Positions 16,436 through 23,989 of a DNA stretch of 44,461 bases are shown here, one piece after another. Position 1 is the first letter of the stretch. Each line of letters opens with the position of its first letter. A model generated the notes under the pieces. That model saw nothing but the letters and a program-made list of their open reading frames with translations, searched no databases and was not told the origin of the DNA. This DNA is from Nocardioides pocheonensis (GTDB taxonomy: Bacteria; Actinomycetota; Actinomycetes; Propionibacteriales; Nocardioidaceae), in the NCBI RefSeq assembly GCF_003725535.1, contig NZ_RJSF01000039.1:1-44461 (forward strand), read 5' to 3'. A program made the position numbers and the translations under genes.

Positions 16436-16512
16436 GGTGGTTTCGAGGTGGTTCCTGAGGAGGGCGCGCAGCGACCGTCTCGAAGGGCTCGCTGGCGCTC
16501 GCACCTCAACCA
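16436..16512. repeat. Composite mini-repeat between kstR2 and fadA6
   Basis: Two GGTTTCGAGG-type units and a GACCGTCTCGAAGGG junction end with CTCGCTGGCGCTCGCACC and TCAACCA. The right edge overlaps the 3' end of kstR2, where GGT TGA of the repeat supplies the final Gly codon and the stop. Confidence 0.8.
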
Positions 16513-17117
16513 TCGGTCTTCGCGATCCCCTCGAGGAGGATGGTCAGGTACTGGTCGGCGACCTGGGACGGGGACAGCTCACCGCCGGGGCGGTACCAGC
16601 GCACCGCCACCCAGACCGTGTCGCGCAGGAAGCGGTAGACCAGCTCGACGTCGAGGTCGGCGCGCAGCTCTCCGGCCTCCACGCCGGCCTCGAGCAGGCC
16701 GGTCCAGAGCCGGCGGAACCGGACGTTGCGCTCCTCGAGGTAGCCGAACCGCTCGAACCCGATCAGGTAGGACGCGTCGTTCTGGAAGATCGCGACCTCG
16801 CTGTGGTGGTGGTCGATCGCGTCGAACGAGGCCCGCACGACCGCCTCGAGCTTGGCCCGCGGCGACAGGTCCGAGCCGGTGATGGCGTCGTACTCCTTCC
16901 ACAGCTCGCGCTGGAAGGTGTCGAGCAGCTCGTCGACCATCGACTCCTTGGAGTCGAAGTGGTGGTAGAGGCTGCCGGAGAGGATGCCGGCGGCGTCGGC
17001 GATGTCGCGCACCGTGGTGTTCTTGAACCCGCGCTCGGCGAAGAGCCTCGCCGCGATCGCGAGCAGCTCCTCGCGGCGGCCTCCGGCCGGTCGCTCAGGC
17101 GTGCTGGCTGCTGACAC
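16506..17117 (-). CDS. kstR2: KstR2, TetR-family repressor of the HIP regulon
   Basis: A 203-residue TetR regulator. KstR2 represses C/D-ring degradation genes and is released by HIP-CoA. The N-terminal HTH spans about residues 14-60, with FAERGFKNTTVRDIADAAGI and SGSLYHHFDSKESMVDELL as the recognition region. The C-terminal half is a ligand domain with HHHSEVAIFQNDASYL and VRWYRPGGELS. The GTG at 17115-17117 overlaps the 3' end of ipdF by 23 bases, so it is translated from the same mRNA. KstR2 palindromes at 8889 and 19104 imply that it controls both divergent promoters and its own transcript. The stop codon is repeat-derived. Confidence 0.9.
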   Translation of the reverse strand: MSAASTPERPAGGRREELLAIAARLFAERGFKNTTVRDIADAAGILSGSLYHHFDSKESMVDELLDTFQRELWKEYDAITGSDLSPRAKLEAVVRASFDAIDHHHSEVAIFQNDASYLIGFERFGYLEERNVRFRRLWTGLLEAGVEAGELRADLDVELVYRFLRDTVWVAVRWYRPGGELSPSQVADQYLTILLEGIAKTDG

Positions 17118-17898
17118 TGATCACCTCACCGGTCAGGTACGACGAGTAGTCGCTGGCCAGGAACACCATCACGTTCGCGACCTCCCACGGCTCCGCCGCG
17201 CGGCCGAACGCCTCCCGCTGCTTCAGCTCGTGGAGCAGTTCGTCGGAGGTCACCTTGGCCAGGAACGGGTGCATCGCCAGCGACGGGGAGACCGCGTTGA
17301 CGCGGATGCCGTGCGGGGCGACGTCGAGCGCCGCGCACCGGGTGAGGGCCATCACCCCGGCCTTCGCTGCGGCGTAGTGCGCCTGCCCCTCCTGCGCGCG
17401 CCAGCCGATCACCGACGCGTTGTTCACGATGACCCCGCGGGTGCCGTTCGCGATCATCCGCTTCGACGCCGCGCGCACGCAGCGGAAGGTGCCGGTGAGC
17501 GTGATGTCGAGGACCGTGCCCCACTGCTCGTCGGTCATCTCCAGCACGCTGGCGGTGCCACCGAGGCCGGCGTTGTTGATCATCACGTCGACGCCGCCGT
17601 GGGCGTCGGCGATGTCGAGCAGCGCGGTCACCTGGGCCTCGTCGGTCACATCGGTGACCGTCGCCGCGACCCGGTCGGCCCCGAACTCCGCGGCGAGCGA
17701 CTCACGGGCCTCCGCGACGCGGCGCTCGTGCGTGTCGCTGAGCACCACGACCCGCGCGCCCTCCTCGAGGGACCGGCGCACCGCGGACGCGCCGATGCCG
17801 GCTCCGGCGGCGGCCGTCACGACCACCACCTTGTCCTGGAGGAGGCCGTGGCCCGGCACGTACGCCGGCGTGGGCTGCTCGGGACGGGTCGCGGTCAT
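17095..17898 (-). CDS. ipdF: IpdF, SDR oxidoreductase of HIP degradation
   Basis: A 267-residue short-chain dehydrogenase corresponding in position and family to Rv3559c (IpdF), which I recall as oxidising the hydroxyl of the 5-hydroxy C/D-ring CoA intermediate. The cofactor loop is slightly unusual (TAAAGAGIG). INNAGLGG, NASVIGW and YAAAKAG mark the NAG, Ser and YxxxK elements. A short N-terminal arm (MTATRPEQPTPAYVPGHGLL) precedes the fold. The ATG overlaps the fadE30 stop as ATGA. A longer frame to 18012 runs antisense-like through fadE30 and is rejected. Confidence 0.87.
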   Translation of the reverse strand: MTATRPEQPTPAYVPGHGLLQDKVVVVTAAAGAGIGASAVRRSLEEGARVVVLSDTHERRVAEARESLAAEFGADRVAATVTDVTDEAQVTALLDIADAHGGVDVMINNAGLGGTASVLEMTDEQWGTVLDITLTGTFRCVRAASKRMIANGTRGVIVNNASVIGWRAQEGQAHYAAAKAGVMALTRCAALDVAPHGIRVNAVSPSLAMHPFLAKVTSDELLHELKQREAFGRAAEPWEVANVMVFLASDYSSYLTGEVISVSSQHA

Positions 17899-19091
17899 GC
17901 TCGTGCCTCCTTCGGGAGGCCGAGCACGCGCTCGGCCAGGATGTTGCGCTGCACCTCGTCGGAGCCGCCGTAGATGGTGTCGGCCCGGCTGAACAGGAAC
18001 AGCCGCTGCCACGGGTCGAGGTCGTAGCCCGGCCCGGCGGTCAGCGCCTCGGTGCCGCGCACCAGCATCGCCAGCTCGCCCAGGGTGCGGTGCCAGGTCG
18101 CCCAGAGCAGCTTCGCGACGCTGGCCGACCCGACGGACTGCTCCGCCTCCCCTTGCTGACTCAGGGTGCGCAGCGCGTTGAGCCGGATCACCTCGAGCTC
18201 GACGTCGGCGCGGGCGAGCCGGTCGCGCACGACCGGGTCGTCGAGGCTGCCGTTGCCACGCGCGACCTCGAGCAGCGCGTCCAGCTCGCGGCGGAAGCCG
18301 ACCTGCTGGCCGAGCGTCGACACGCCCCGCTCGAAACCGAGCAGGCCCATCGCGACCGCCCAGCCCTGCCCGGGCTCACCGACGACCAGGTCGGCCTCGG
18401 TGCGGGCGGCGGTGAAGAAGACCTCGTTGAACTCCGCTCCCCCGGTCAGCTGCTCGATGCCCCGGATCTCGACGCCCTCCTGGCGGGTCGGGACGAGAAG
18501 GAAGCTGAGCCCGTGGTGCCGCTGCGAGCCCGGTTCGGTGCGGGCCAGCACGAAGATCCACTCCGAGAACTGCGCCAGGGACGTCCACACCTTCTGGCCG
18601 TCGATCACCCACTCCTGGGTGGTTGAGCCTGCCGAAACCAGCCGCGCCTTGGTCTGCACGTTGGCGAGGTCGGAGCCGGCGCCCGGCTCGGAGTAGCCCT
18701 GGCACCACAGCTCCTCGACCGCACGGATGCCCGGGAGGAAGCGCTGCTGCTGCTCCGGCGTACCGAACGCGATCAGGGTCGGGCCGAGCAGCTCCTCGCC
18801 GAGGTGGTTGACGCGCGCAGGGGCGTTCGCCCGGGCGTACTCCTCGTGGAAGATGACCTGCTGCGACAGGCTCAGCCCGCGGCCCCCGTGCTCGACCGGC
18901 CAGCCGATGCAGGTCCAGCCGTGCCGGGCGAGGTGGCGGTCCCACTCCAGGCGCTCGTCGTGCGCCTCGAGGTCCTTGCCGGAGCCGCCGAGGCCCTTGA
19001 GCGCCGCGAAGTCACCCACCAGGTGGTCCTCGAGCCATGCGCGGACCTCGGCGCGGAAGGCGCGGTCCTCGGGGGCGTCGGTCAGGTCCAT
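17895..19091 (-). CDS. fadE30: FadE30, acyl-CoA dehydrogenase of HIP degradation
   Basis: A 398-residue acyl-CoA dehydrogenase-fold flavoprotein; FadE30 acts early on CoA-activated HIP. Seen are the substrate/FAD strand CQGYSEPGAGSDLANVQT, the WVIDGQKVWTSLAQF segment and the C-terminal YGGSDEVQRNILAERVLG motif. The loop between the first two carries an extra VSAGSTTQ peptide (from Val152) encoded by a mini-repeat. The ATG at 19089-19091 is close to the KstR2 site; an open extension to 19190 crosses the promoter and is rejected. It heads the minus-strand transcript and is divergent from fadD3 by 59 bases. Confidence 0.92.
   Translation of the reverse strand: MDLTDAPEDRAFRAEVRAWLEDHLVGDFAALKGLGGSGKDLEAHDERLEWDRHLARHGWTCIGWPVEHGGRGLSLSQQVIFHEEYARANAPARVNHLGEELLGPTLIAFGTPEQQQRFLPGIRAVEELWCQGYSEPGAGSDLANVQTKARLVSAGSTTQEWVIDGQKVWTSLAQFSEWIFVLARTEPGSQRHHGLSFLLVPTRQEGVEIRGIEQLTGGAEFNEVFFTAARTEADLVVGEPGQGWAVAMGLLGFERGVSTLGQQVGFRRELDALLEVARGNGSLDDPVVRDRLARADVELEVIRLNALRTLSQQGEAEQSVGSASVAKLLWATWHRTLGELAMLVRGTEALTAGPGYDLDPWQRLFLFSRADTIYGGSDEVQRNILAERVLGLPKEARA
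18618..18639 (-). repeat. Short mini-repeat inserted in fadE30
   Basis: On the minus strand it reads GGTTTCGGCAGGCTCAACC plus ACC and is translated V-S-A-G-S-T-T from residue 152. Same orientation and frame as the copies in ipdB, fadD3 and fadE31. Confidence 0.85.
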
Positions 19092-19103
19092 GTCTGTTAC
19101 CCT

Positions 19104-19117
19104 ACCAAGCACTTGCT
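19104..19117. promoter_or_regulatory. KstR2 operator between fadE30 and fadD3
   Basis: ACCAAGCACTTGCT matches AnCAAGnnCTTGnT at every defined position. An overlapping CCAAGC-4-GCTTGG palindrome spans 19105-19120. It sits in the 59-base divergent gap and should govern both the fadE30-ipdF-kstR2-fadA6 and the fadD3-fadE33 transcripts. Confidence 0.9.
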
Positions 19118-19150
19118 TGGGTCGCGACCGCCCGACGTGAAGGAGGTCCC

Positions 19151-20746
19151 GTGTCGACGCCCGGAGACCAGACACCTGGCGACCAGCCACGCACGCTCCC
19201 CGGCGTGCTCCGAGCCGCGGCGCACCGCTTCGGCGACCACCCGGCGTACGTCGAGGGTGAGCGCAACGTGTCCTTCCAGGCCCTGCTCGACCACGTGCGC
19301 GACGTGGCCCGGGGCTACCTCGCCTACGGTCTCGAGCCCGGGTTCCGGGTCGTCGTCTGGGCGCCGAACAGCATCGACTGGGTGGTCGCCGCGCTGGCCG
19401 TCACGTACGCCGGCGGCACCCTCGTGCCCGCCAACTCCCGCTACACCGGTCACGAGGTCGCGGACCTCGTCGACCGCACCGGCGCCGCCCTCGTGGTCGT
19501 CGACGACGGGTTCCTCGGCCGCACCCAGGTGGCGGACCTGCGGGCGGCGAGCGCCCTCCCCTCGGTGCGCGACGTGATCGACATCAAGTTCCTGCAGGTC
19601 GACGTCGGCGACGTGGACGCGCACGACGTCACCCTGGACGAGGTCGAGGCGCGCGCCGACGCTGTGTCCCCCGACGACGTGGCCGACATCCTGTTCACCT
19701 CCGGCACCACCGGCCGCCCGAAGGGCGCGATGTCCGCGCACCGCCAGACCGTCGGCGTCGCCCGGGCGTGGGGCGAGCTCGGCGGCGTCACCGCGGACGA
19801 CCGCTACCTGGTGATCAACCCGTTCTTCCACTCGTTCGGCTACAAGGCCGGGATCGTGGTGGGTCTGACCACCGGCGCCACCCTCTACCCGGTCAGCACC
19901 TTCGACCTCGACCGGACGATGCGCCTGATCCAGGACGAGCGGATCACGGTGCTCCCGGGCGCCCCGACGATCTACCAGTCGCTCCTGGGCGCCCCGAACC
20001 GCGCCGACTTCGACCTCTCCTCGCTGCGGCTCGCCGTCACGGGCGCCGCGGTCGTCCCCGTCGTGCTGATCGAGCGCATGCGCGCGCCCGAGCCGGAGGG
20101 TCTCGCGATCGACCACGTCGTGACCGCCTTCGGGATGACCGAGGCCGTGGTGGTGACGATGTGCCGCGAAGGCGACTCGGCCGAGGTCGTCGCGACCACC
20201 TGCGGTCGGGCGATCCCTGGCATGGAGACCCGGATCGCGGAGAACGGTGAACTGCTCCTCCGCGGGGAGTTCGTGATGCTCGGCTACCTCGACGACCCGG
20301 CCGCCACGGCCGAGGCCATCGACCCCGACGGCTGGCTGCACACCGGCGACATCGGCAGGCTCGACGAGCAGGGCAACCTGACGATCACCGACCGGCTCAA
20401 GGACATGTACATCAGCGGCGGCTTCAACGTGTACCCCGCCGAGGTCGAGCAGGCCCTGATGCGGCTCGACGGCGTCCAGGACGTCGCCGTGGTCGGCGTA
20501 CCCGACGAGCGGATGGGCGAGGTGGGCAGGGCGTACGTCGTGGTCTCGGCAGGCTCGACCGCCACCGTCGATGCGGACGCCGTGCTCGCCTTCGCCAAGG
20601 AGCGGCTCGCGAACTTCAAGGTGCCGCGCCAGGTGGTGCTGGTCGACGCACTCCCCCGCAACCTCGGGGGCAAGGTGCTCAAGAACGAGCTGCGCACCCG
20701 GGCTGTCGAGGCTGCCGGGACCCAGCGAACCGACGAGGAGCGTTGA
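19151..20746 (+). CDS. fadD3: FadD3, HIP-CoA synthetase
   Basis: A 531-residue AMP-forming acyl-CoA synthetase; FadD3 activates the C/D-ring propanoate HIP to its CoA ester, the entry step of this cluster. The P-loop-like motif LFTSGTTGRPKGA starts near residue 181. The hinge region DRLKDMYISGGFNVYPAEVE and the C-terminal Lys508 in LGGKVLKNEL complete the adenylating fold. The GTG at 19151 has an AAGGAGGT site seven bases upstream; the open extension to 19037 would cross the operator. Near residue 465 a VSAGSTA peptide from a mini-repeat sits in the mobile C-terminal domain. The stop overlaps the fadE31 start (TGATG). Confidence 0.93.
   Translation: MSTPGDQTPGDQPRTLPGVLRAAAHRFGDHPAYVEGERNVSFQALLDHVRDVARGYLAYGLEPGFRVVVWAPNSIDWVVAALAVTYAGGTLVPANSRYTGHEVADLVDRTGAALVVVDDGFLGRTQVADLRAASALPSVRDVIDIKFLQVDVGDVDAHDVTLDEVEARADAVSPDDVADILFTSGTTGRPKGAMSAHRQTVGVARAWGELGGVTADDRYLVINPFFHSFGYKAGIVVGLTTGATLYPVSTFDLDRTMRLIQDERITVLPGAPTIYQSLLGAPNRADFDLSSLRLAVTGAAVVPVVLIERMRAPEPEGLAIDHVVTAFGMTEAVVVTMCREGDSAEVVATTCGRAIPGMETRIAENGELLLRGEFVMLGYLDDPAATAEAIDPDGWLHTGDIGRLDEQGNLTITDRLKDMYISGGFNVYPAEVEQALMRLDGVQDVAVVGVPDERMGEVGRAYVVVSAGSTATVDADAVLAFAKERLANFKVPRQVVLVDALPRNLGGKVLKNELRTRAVEAAGTQRTDEER
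20542..20560 (+). repeat. Short mini-repeat inserted in fadD3
   Basis: GGTCTCGGCAGGCTCGACC, translated V-S-A-G-S-T (residues 465-470). One base differs from the ipdB copy (GGTC for GGTT). Confidence 0.8.
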
Positions 20747-21969
20747 TGGACCTCACCCTGTCCGACTCCGAGCGTGCCTTCCAGGAGGAGGTGCGCGCGT
20801 GGCTCGCGGCGAACGTGCCGACCACCCGCCTGCCCTCGATGGACTCCGCCGAGGGCTTCCTCGCCCACCAGGAGTGGGAGGCGCGGCTCGCCGAGGCGCG
20901 CCTGTCGGTGGTCTCCTGGCCCGAGGAGCTCGGCGGGCGAGGAGCCTCGCTGGTCGAGTGGGTGATCTTCGAGGAGGAGTACTACCGCGCCGGTGCTCCG
21001 GGCCGGGTCAGCCAGAACGGCATCTTCCTGCTCGCGCCGATCATCTTCGAGCACGGCACCCCCGAGCAGCAGCAGCGCTTCCTCCCGACGATGGCCACCG
21101 GGGAGAAGGTCTGGGCCCAGGCCTGGTCCGAGCCCGAGGCCGGCTCGGACCTGGCGTCGCTGCGCTCCACCGCGACCAGGGTCTCGGCAAGCTCGACCAC
21201 CGGCGGTCGTTCGGGCTGGCTGCTGAACGGCCAGAAGACCTGGTCGTCGCGCGCGGCGTACGCGCACTGGGGCTTCGGGCTGTTCCGCAGCGATCCCGAG
21301 GCCGAGCGGCACCACGGGCTCACCTACTTCGTCTTCCCGCTGGACGCCGAGGGGATCACGGTCCGGCCGATCGCCCAGCTCGACGGCGAGCCCGGCTTCG
21401 CCGAGCTGTTCTTCGACGACGTCTTCGTGCCCGACTCCGACGTGCTCGGCGCTCCCGGGGACGGCTGGCGGGTCGCGATGAGCACCGCCGGCAACGAGCG
21501 CGGGCTCTCGCTGCGCTCGCCGGGACGGTTCTGCGCCGCGGCCGACCGGCTGGTGGAGCTGTGGCAGTCCACGGAGGGCGAAGAGGTTTCGCCGCTCGCG
21601 GGCGCTCGCACCTCGACCACCAAGGCGGCCGACGGCGTCGTCGACGCCTGGATCAAGGCGCAGGCCTACCGCCTCTACACCTGGGGCACGGTGACGCGCC
21701 TGGCCGGCGGCGGCGACATCGGAGCTGCGGGGTCGGTGAACAAGGTGTTCTGGAGCGAGCTGGACGTCGCCCTCCACGAGACCGCGCTCGACCTGCTCGG
21801 TGCGGAGTCGGAGCTGGCCGACTCCCCGTGGATGGACGGGTACCTCTTCTCGCTGTCCGGACCGATCTACGCCGGCACCAACGAGATCCAGCGCAACATC
21901 GTGGCCGAGCGGATCCTCGGCCTCCCCCGCGAGCCCAAGGGCAGTGTCGCGAAGGAGGGGCAGAAGTGA
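20746..21969 (+). CDS. fadE31: FadE31-type acyl-CoA dehydrogenase with two repeat-derived loops
   Basis: A 407-residue acyl-CoA dehydrogenase, third of four in the cluster. AQAWSEPEAGSDLASLRS and WLLNGQKTWSSRAAYA are the FAD/substrate strands. The C-terminal YAGTNEIQRNIVAERILG is the classical terminal motif, so this is likely a catalytically complete subunit. Two mini-repeats add VSASSTTGG (from residue 146) and VSPLAGARTSTT (from residue 281). These could account for most of the excess over the roughly 380 residues I expect. The ATG overlaps the fadD3 stop; GAGGAG lies six bases upstream. The 3' end overlaps fadE32 by GTGA. A heteromeric partnership with FadE32/FadE33 is possible. Confidence 0.9.
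   Translation: MDLTLSDSERAFQEEVRAWLAANVPTTRLPSMDSAEGFLAHQEWEARLAEARLSVVSWPEELGGRGASLVEWVIFEEEYYRAGAPGRVSQNGIFLLAPIIFEHGTPEQQQRFLPTMATGEKVWAQAWSEPEAGSDLASLRSTATRVSASSTTGGRSGWLLNGQKTWSSRAAYAHWGFGLFRSDPEAERHHGLTYFVFPLDAEGITVRPIAQLDGEPGFAELFFDDVFVPDSDVLGAPGDGWRVAMSTAGNERGLSLRSPGRFCAAADRLVELWQSTEGEEVSPLAGARTSTTKAADGVVDAWIKAQAYRLYTWGTVTRLAGGGDIGAAGSVNKVFWSELDVALHETALDLLGAESELADSPWMDGYLFSLSGPIYAGTNEIQRNIVAERILGLPREPKGSVAKEGQK
21180..21201 (+). repeat. Short mini-repeat in fadE31 (first copy)
   Basis: GGTCTCGGCAAGCTCGACC plus ACC, translated V-S-A-S-S-T-T. It is in the loop homologous to that of the fadE30 insertion, just before the W-x-NGQK strand. Confidence 0.8.
21585..21621 (+). repeat. Long mini-repeat in fadE31 (second copy)
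   Basis: A 37-bp long-form copy starting GGTTTCGCCGCTCGCGG and ending CGCACCTCGACCACC, translated V-S-P-L-A-G-A-R-T-S-T-T. It lies in the surface region between helices of the C-terminal domain. Confidence 0.85.
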
Positions 21970-22952
21970 GGTTCGAGCTCACCGACGAGCAGGCCGGCTT
22001 CGGCCGGGCGCTGGGCGACCTGCTGGCCAGGGCCGACACGGTCGGCGTCGCGCGGGCCTGGGCCGAGGGCGACACCGGTCCCGGCCTCGGGCTGTGGAAG
22101 CGGCTGGCCGACCAGGGCGTCAACGCCCTCGTGGTCCCGGAGGAGGCCGGCGGCATGGGCGGCTCGCTCGTGGACCTGGTGGTCGCCCACGAGGTCCTCG
22201 GCCACCACCTCGCCGTGGGCCCGTGGATCGAGGCGTCCGCCTTCCTCGCCACGGCCCTGACCGGCGAGGCCCTGGAGGCGGTCGCCGCCGGCGCCGTCGC
22301 CACCGTGGCCCTGCCGCCGCACGTGCCCTTCGCGCTCGACGGCGACGTCGCCGAGGTGGTGTACGCCGGGACCGCGGACGGGCTCCTCCGCGCACGAGTC
22401 GGCGAGATCCGGGCGTCGGTGGACACGACCCGGCGGCTCGCCGAGGTGAGCGCGGAGGCGGGTGCTGACCACGCCGCGGGGCCGGAGGTTTCGAGGCTCG
22501 CTGGCGCTCGCACCTCAACCACCGGGGAGGTGGCAGCGTTCGACGTCGCGGTGCTCGCCTGCTCTGCCCAGCTGGTCGGCTGCGGCGAGCGGCTGCTGGC
22601 CGACACGGTCGCCTACGCGAAGCAACGCCGCCAGTTCGGTCGCGAGATCGGCTCCTACCAGGCGGTCAAGCACCAGCTCGCCGACGTGCGGATCGCGCTC
22701 GACTTCGCCCGGCCGCTGGTCCTGGGCGCGGCACTCGGGGAGGTGCCCGCGTCTGCGGCCAAGGTCGCCGCGGCCGATGCCGCCTACCTCGCCTCGCGGG
22801 TCGGCCTGCAGGTCCACGGCGCGATCGGCTACACCCGCGAGTTCGACCTCGGCCTGTGGATCACCCGCGTCCGCGCCCTCGTCGGCGCGTGGGGCACGCC
22901 GGCGTACCACCGCGGTCAGGTGCTCGCCACCCTCACGGGATCGGCGCGCTGA
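21966..22952 (+). CDS. fadE32: FadE32-type acyl-CoA dehydrogenase subunit
   Basis: A 328-residue short acyl-CoA dehydrogenase-fold protein. The helical N-domain (VPEEAGGMGGSLVDLVVAHEVLG) and the C-domain (YAKQRRQFGREIGSYQAVKH; VHGAIGYTREFDLGLWI) are clear. The terminal AGTNEIQ-type motif of FadE31 is missing, as expected for subunits that work as heteromers. Similar short proteins in mycobacteria form alpha2beta2 dehydrogenases of cholesterol degradation. A 37-bp mini-repeat adds VSRLAGARTSTT from residue 175, in the linker between the middle and C-terminal domains. The GTG start overlaps the fadE31 stop (GTGA) and the stop overlaps fadE33 (TGATG). Confidence 0.88.
   Translation: MRFELTDEQAGFGRALGDLLARADTVGVARAWAEGDTGPGLGLWKRLADQGVNALVVPEEAGGMGGSLVDLVVAHEVLGHHLAVGPWIEASAFLATALTGEALEAVAAGAVATVALPPHVPFALDGDVAEVVYAGTADGLLRARVGEIRASVDTTRRLAEVSAEAGADHAAGPEVSRLAGARTSTTGEVAAFDVAVLACSAQLVGCGERLLADTVAYAKQRRQFGREIGSYQAVKHQLADVRIALDFARPLVLGAALGEVPASAAKVAAADAAYLASRVGLQVHGAIGYTREFDLGLWITRVRALVGAWGTPAYHRGQVLATLTGSAR
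22487..22523 (+). repeat. Long mini-repeat in fadE32
   Basis: A 37-bp copy, GGTTTCGAGGCTCGCTGG followed by CGCTCGCACCTCAACCACC, translated V-S-R-L-A-G-A-R-T-S-T-T. It is essentially identical to the intergenic copies near 16480 and 44363. Confidence 0.9.
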
Positions 22953-23863
22953 TGCACCTCGCCCGGACCGAGGAGCAGCAGGAGCTCGCCACCACCGTGC
23001 GCGCGCTGCTGACCCGCCGCTCGGACAGCGCTGCGGTCCGCGCGGCGATCGAGACGCCCGAGGGCTACGACACCGGGCTGTGGCAGGCGTTGTGCGAGCA
23101 GGTCGGGGTCGCCGCCCTCCCCATCCCCGAGCAGTACGACGGCTTCGGCGCGACCCTCGTCGAGACGGCCGTGGTGCTCGAGGAGCTCGGCGAGAACCTG
23201 ACGCCCGCGCCCCTCCTCGCCGGCACGCTCGCGGCGGTGCACACGTTGCTCCACGGCTCGGAGTCGGAGCGCGAGGAGCTGCTGCCGGACCTCGCGGCCG
23301 GACGCGTCGTGCCGTTCACGCTCGGGCGCGTGGTGCTCGAGCCCGCCGACCGCACCCCGGCGATGGACCAGACCCTGCGGCTGGCCCTCGCCGCCGAGCC
23401 GGTCGAGCCGCCCGAGGACGTGCGCGACATCAGCATCGCGCTGGTCTCGGCGCTGCAGGTCGGTGCGATGCAGCGCGGACTCGACATGACCGTCGCCTAC
23501 AGCAAGGAACGCGTGCAGTTCGGGCGGCCGATCGGGTCGTTCCAGGCGCTCAAGCACCGGATGGCCGACCTGCACGTCCTCCTCGAGGCGTCGCGGTCGG
23601 CGAGCTGGGGCGCGACCGCGGCCGCCGCGGCGTACCTGGCGGAGCCCAGCGAGGACCGCGGCGACGCGCTGCACCGGCTGGCGGCCGTCGCCGGCTCGTA
23701 CTGCTCGGACGCGCTGGACCGGATCGCCGGTGAGACCGTGCAGCTCCACGGGGGAATCGCGATCACGTGGGAGCACGACGCCCAGCTGCTGTTCAAGCGA
23801 GCGCACGCGCTCTCCCAGCTCAACGGGCCTGCGCACCGGCACCGCGCTTCCGTGCTCACCTGA
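22952..23863 (+). CDS. fadE33: FadE33-type acyl-CoA dehydrogenase subunit
   Basis: A 303-residue acyl-CoA dehydrogenase-fold protein and last gene of the fadD3 transcript. Visible: PIPEQYDGFGATLVETAVVL in the N-domain and VAYSKERVQFGRPIGSFQAL plus VQLHGGIAITWEHDAQLLFK in the C-domain. The middle beta-domain is unusually short and the terminal AGTxEIQ motif is absent, pointing to a non-catalytic or complementary subunit that pairs with FadE32 (inference). The ATG overlaps the fadE32 stop. No mini-repeat is present. About 126 bases without obvious signals separate it from the next gene. Confidence 0.87.
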   Translation: MHLARTEEQQELATTVRALLTRRSDSAAVRAAIETPEGYDTGLWQALCEQVGVAALPIPEQYDGFGATLVETAVVLEELGENLTPAPLLAGTLAAVHTLLHGSESEREELLPDLAAGRVVPFTLGRVVLEPADRTPAMDQTLRLALAAEPVEPPEDVRDISIALVSALQVGAMQRGLDMTVAYSKERVQFGRPIGSFQALKHRMADLHVLLEASRSASWGATAAAAAYLAEPSEDRGDALHRLAAVAGSYCSDALDRIAGETVQLHGGIAITWEHDAQLLFKRAHALSQLNGPAHRHRASVLT

Positions 23864-23989
23864 CCGCAGGCTGACAGCTGAGCGGAGGCAGGGAACTCTC
23901 CGAGCTTCTCCTGAGAACCCTCGGGTGCGGCCCAGGCCGCGGCTAGCGTGGGCTCGACCCTCGGAGAACTGCCCGCCAGGAGGGACCAG

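Noticed and set aside
15253-16509. An extended start for FadA6
   Set aside because: The extra N-terminus is repeat sequence; the thiolase N-terminus and ribosome site place the start at 16416.
23927-23940. Palindrome GCGGCC-CA-GGCCGC as terminator of the fadD3 operon
   Set aside because: The loop is too short and it lies closer to the next gene; common by chance in GC-rich DNA.
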